6,724 bases of DNA from Bacillota bacterium (GTDB lineage Bacteria > Bacillota > Clostridia > Peptostreptococcales > Anaerovoracaceae): positions 1 through 6,724 of the forward strand of contig JAEEVI010000036.1 in assembly GCA_016287035.1 (NCBI GenBank). The letters are read 5' to 3'. A program made the position numbers and the translations under genes. The notes beneath the pieces are model-generated. The model saw nothing but the letters and a program-made list of their open reading frames with translations, was not told the DNA's origin and searched no databases. Positions 6,476 to 6,724 of this stretch are shown one piece after another. The stretch's first letter is position 1. Every line of letters begins with the position of its first letter.

Positions 6476-6495
6476 GTTCGACCGCATGTATTCAC
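6462..6495. repeat. Imperfect tandem repeat unit, inner copy
   Basis: On the + strand this unit reads GTCAA, AACAA, ACAAGTTCGACCGC, a 5-base gap, then TTCAC. The next unit (6496-6520) has the same three blocks in the same order without the AACAA block and with a shorter gap. The 16-base core at 6469-6484 matches 6498-6513 at 15 positions. This copy covers the predicted -35 of the glg promoter, so it could be an operator half; alternatively it is a neutral duplication. Confidence 0.5.
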
Positions 6496-6520
6496 GTCAA
6501 ACAAGGTCGACCGCCTTCAC
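6496..6520. repeat. Imperfect tandem repeat unit, outer copy
   Basis: Directly adjoins the inner copy and reads GTCAA, ACAAGGTCGACCGC, one base, TTCAC on the + strand. Its core contains the perfect 8-base palindrome GGTCGACC (6505-6512), which is degenerate (GTTCGACC) in the inner copy. The cores are spaced 29 bases apart, just under three helical turns, placing this copy upstream of the glg -35. Confidence 0.5.
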
Positions 6521-6546
6521 CCGCGTTTTCGCGCTTTCCCGCGGCC

Positions 6547-6568
6547 CCGGCGGGACGCGCCCCGCCGG
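6547..6568. repeat. GC-only inverted repeat between the divergent promoters
   Basis: CCGGCGGG (6547-6554), a 6-base loop ACGCGC, and CCCGCCGG (6561-6568) form a perfect 8-bp stem made only of G and C. Neither strand has a T-tract after it, so it is not an intrinsic terminator. It lies in a markedly GC-rich block (about 6520-6572) next to AT-rich promoter DNA, 36 bases upstream of the hrcA -35. Confidence 0.5.
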
Positions 6569-6604
6569 AGCGCTATAAATAGTAAAAATATTTTGCAAAT
6601 GATG

Positions 6605-6633
6605 TTGACATCGGCGGCTTTGGAGATTATATT
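6605..6633 (+). promoter_or_regulatory. hrcA promoter (sigma-A type)
   Basis: TTGACA (6605-6610), a 17-base spacer and TATATT (6628-6633): a consensus -35 with a good -10 at the optimal distance. Transcription is predicted to start near 6640, so the CIRCE operator lies at the very start of the transcript, the usual position for HrcA repression. Such a strong promoter is typical of CIRCE-controlled heat-shock operons, which are held down by the repressor. Confidence 0.85.
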
Positions 6634-6644
6634 AACTACAGATG

Positions 6645-6671
6645 TTAGCACTCGACAAGCCGGAGTGCTAA
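6645..6671 (+). promoter_or_regulatory. CIRCE operator (HrcA binding site)
   Basis: A perfect match to the CIRCE consensus: TTAGCACTC (6645-6653), a 9-base spacer, and GAGTGCTAA (6663-6671). HrcA binds this inverted repeat and represses class I heat-shock genes; repression is lifted when misfolded proteins occupy the GroE chaperonin that HrcA needs for activity. It lies between the promoter and the hrcA start, which indicates autoregulation of hrcA and probably of a grpE-dnaK-dnaJ operon continuing beyond the window. Confidence 0.97.
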
Positions 6672-6678
6672 CAAGAAG

Positions 6679-6684
6679 AAGGGG
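6679..6684 (+). promoter_or_regulatory. Ribosome binding site of hrcA
   Basis: AAGGGG ending 5 bases before the ATG at 6690, within a purine-rich AAGAAGAAGGGG stretch immediately after the CIRCE element. Confidence 0.7.
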
Positions 6685-6689
6685 CTGTT

Positions 6690-6724
6690 ATGGAACTTAA
6701 TGAAAGAAAACTTCAGATACTGCA
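6690..6724 (+). CDS. hrcA: Heat-inducible transcription repressor HrcA, N-terminus only
   Basis: Only 11 codons fit in the window, reading MELNERKLQIL. HrcA proteins of Bacillota commonly start with M-x-L-(N/T)-x-R-(K/Q)-x-x-I-L, the first helix of the N-terminal winged-helix DNA-binding domain. The identification rests mainly on the perfect CIRCE directly upstream, because hrcA is the usual first gene behind CIRCE in Clostridia and Bacilli; a groES or dnaK start would read differently. The ATG is supported by AAGGGG 5 bases upstream. The gene is divergent from the glg operon, with 418 bp between the start codons. Length, intactness and downstream genes cannot be seen. Confidence 0.9.
   Translation, partial: MELNERKLQIL

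Noticed and set aside
6240..6578. A 112-codon + strand frame across the glgP start and the control region
   Set aside because: It starts antisense inside glgP, runs through the leader hairpin, both repeat units and the GC-rich hairpin, and encodes nothing recognisable.

Overview
The window is almost entirely one leftward (minus-strand) glycogen-metabolism operon, read from right to left: glgP (glycogen phosphorylase), glgC (catalytic ADP-glucose pyrophosphorylase), glgD (the divergent, probably non-catalytic partner of GlgC), glgA (glycogen synthase), and the first 20 codons of a fifth gene cut by the left edge. That fifth gene starts inside the glgA stop codon, and its N-terminus resembles a GH13 alpha-glucan-acting enzyme. 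At the right edge, divergent to the operon, are the promoter, a perfect CIRCE operator, the ribosome binding site and the first 11 codons of hrcA, the repressor gene of the class I heat-shock regulon.

Organism: a glgC-glgD pair, glgP in the same operon, and hrcA controlled by CIRCE with a HrcA N-terminus of the MELNERK type all point to Bacillota, most likely Clostridia. The coding DNA is GC-rich for that group, with codons ending mostly in G or C. That would suit a higher-GC clostridial lineage such as Oscillospirales or Christensenellales, but this is inference from style and not a taxonomic assignment.

Layout: 1-62 partial GH13-like gene (-); 62-1516 glgA (-, TTG start); 1533-2633 glgD (-); 2648-3784 glgC (-, ATG chosen over an in-frame TTG 6 bases upstream); 3854-6271 glgP (-); 6272-6689 divergent control region of 418 bp; 6690 to the end hrcA (+, partial). 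The gaps in the operon are 69, 14 and 16 bases, then a 1-base stop/start overlap, which fits a single transcript.

How the genes work together: GlgC, probably with GlgD, makes ADP-glucose from glucose-1-phosphate and ATP. GlgA polymerises it into alpha-1,4-glucan. GlgP phosphorolyses the polymer back to glucose-1-phosphate. The truncated GH13-like gene probably trims, debranches or branches the polymer. No complete branching-enzyme gene is visible here.

The least ordinary part is the control region. The glg promoter lies in an imperfect tandem duplication (6462-6520) whose inner copy covers the -35. The roughly 170-base leader contains a 10-bp hairpin followed by Us, an upstream hairpin that competes for one arm of it, and a possible 26-codon leader ORF ending in the hairpin. 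Together these suggest transcription attenuation of glycogen metabolism by a leader I do not recognise. No mobile element, CRISPR array, tRNA or rRNA is seen.
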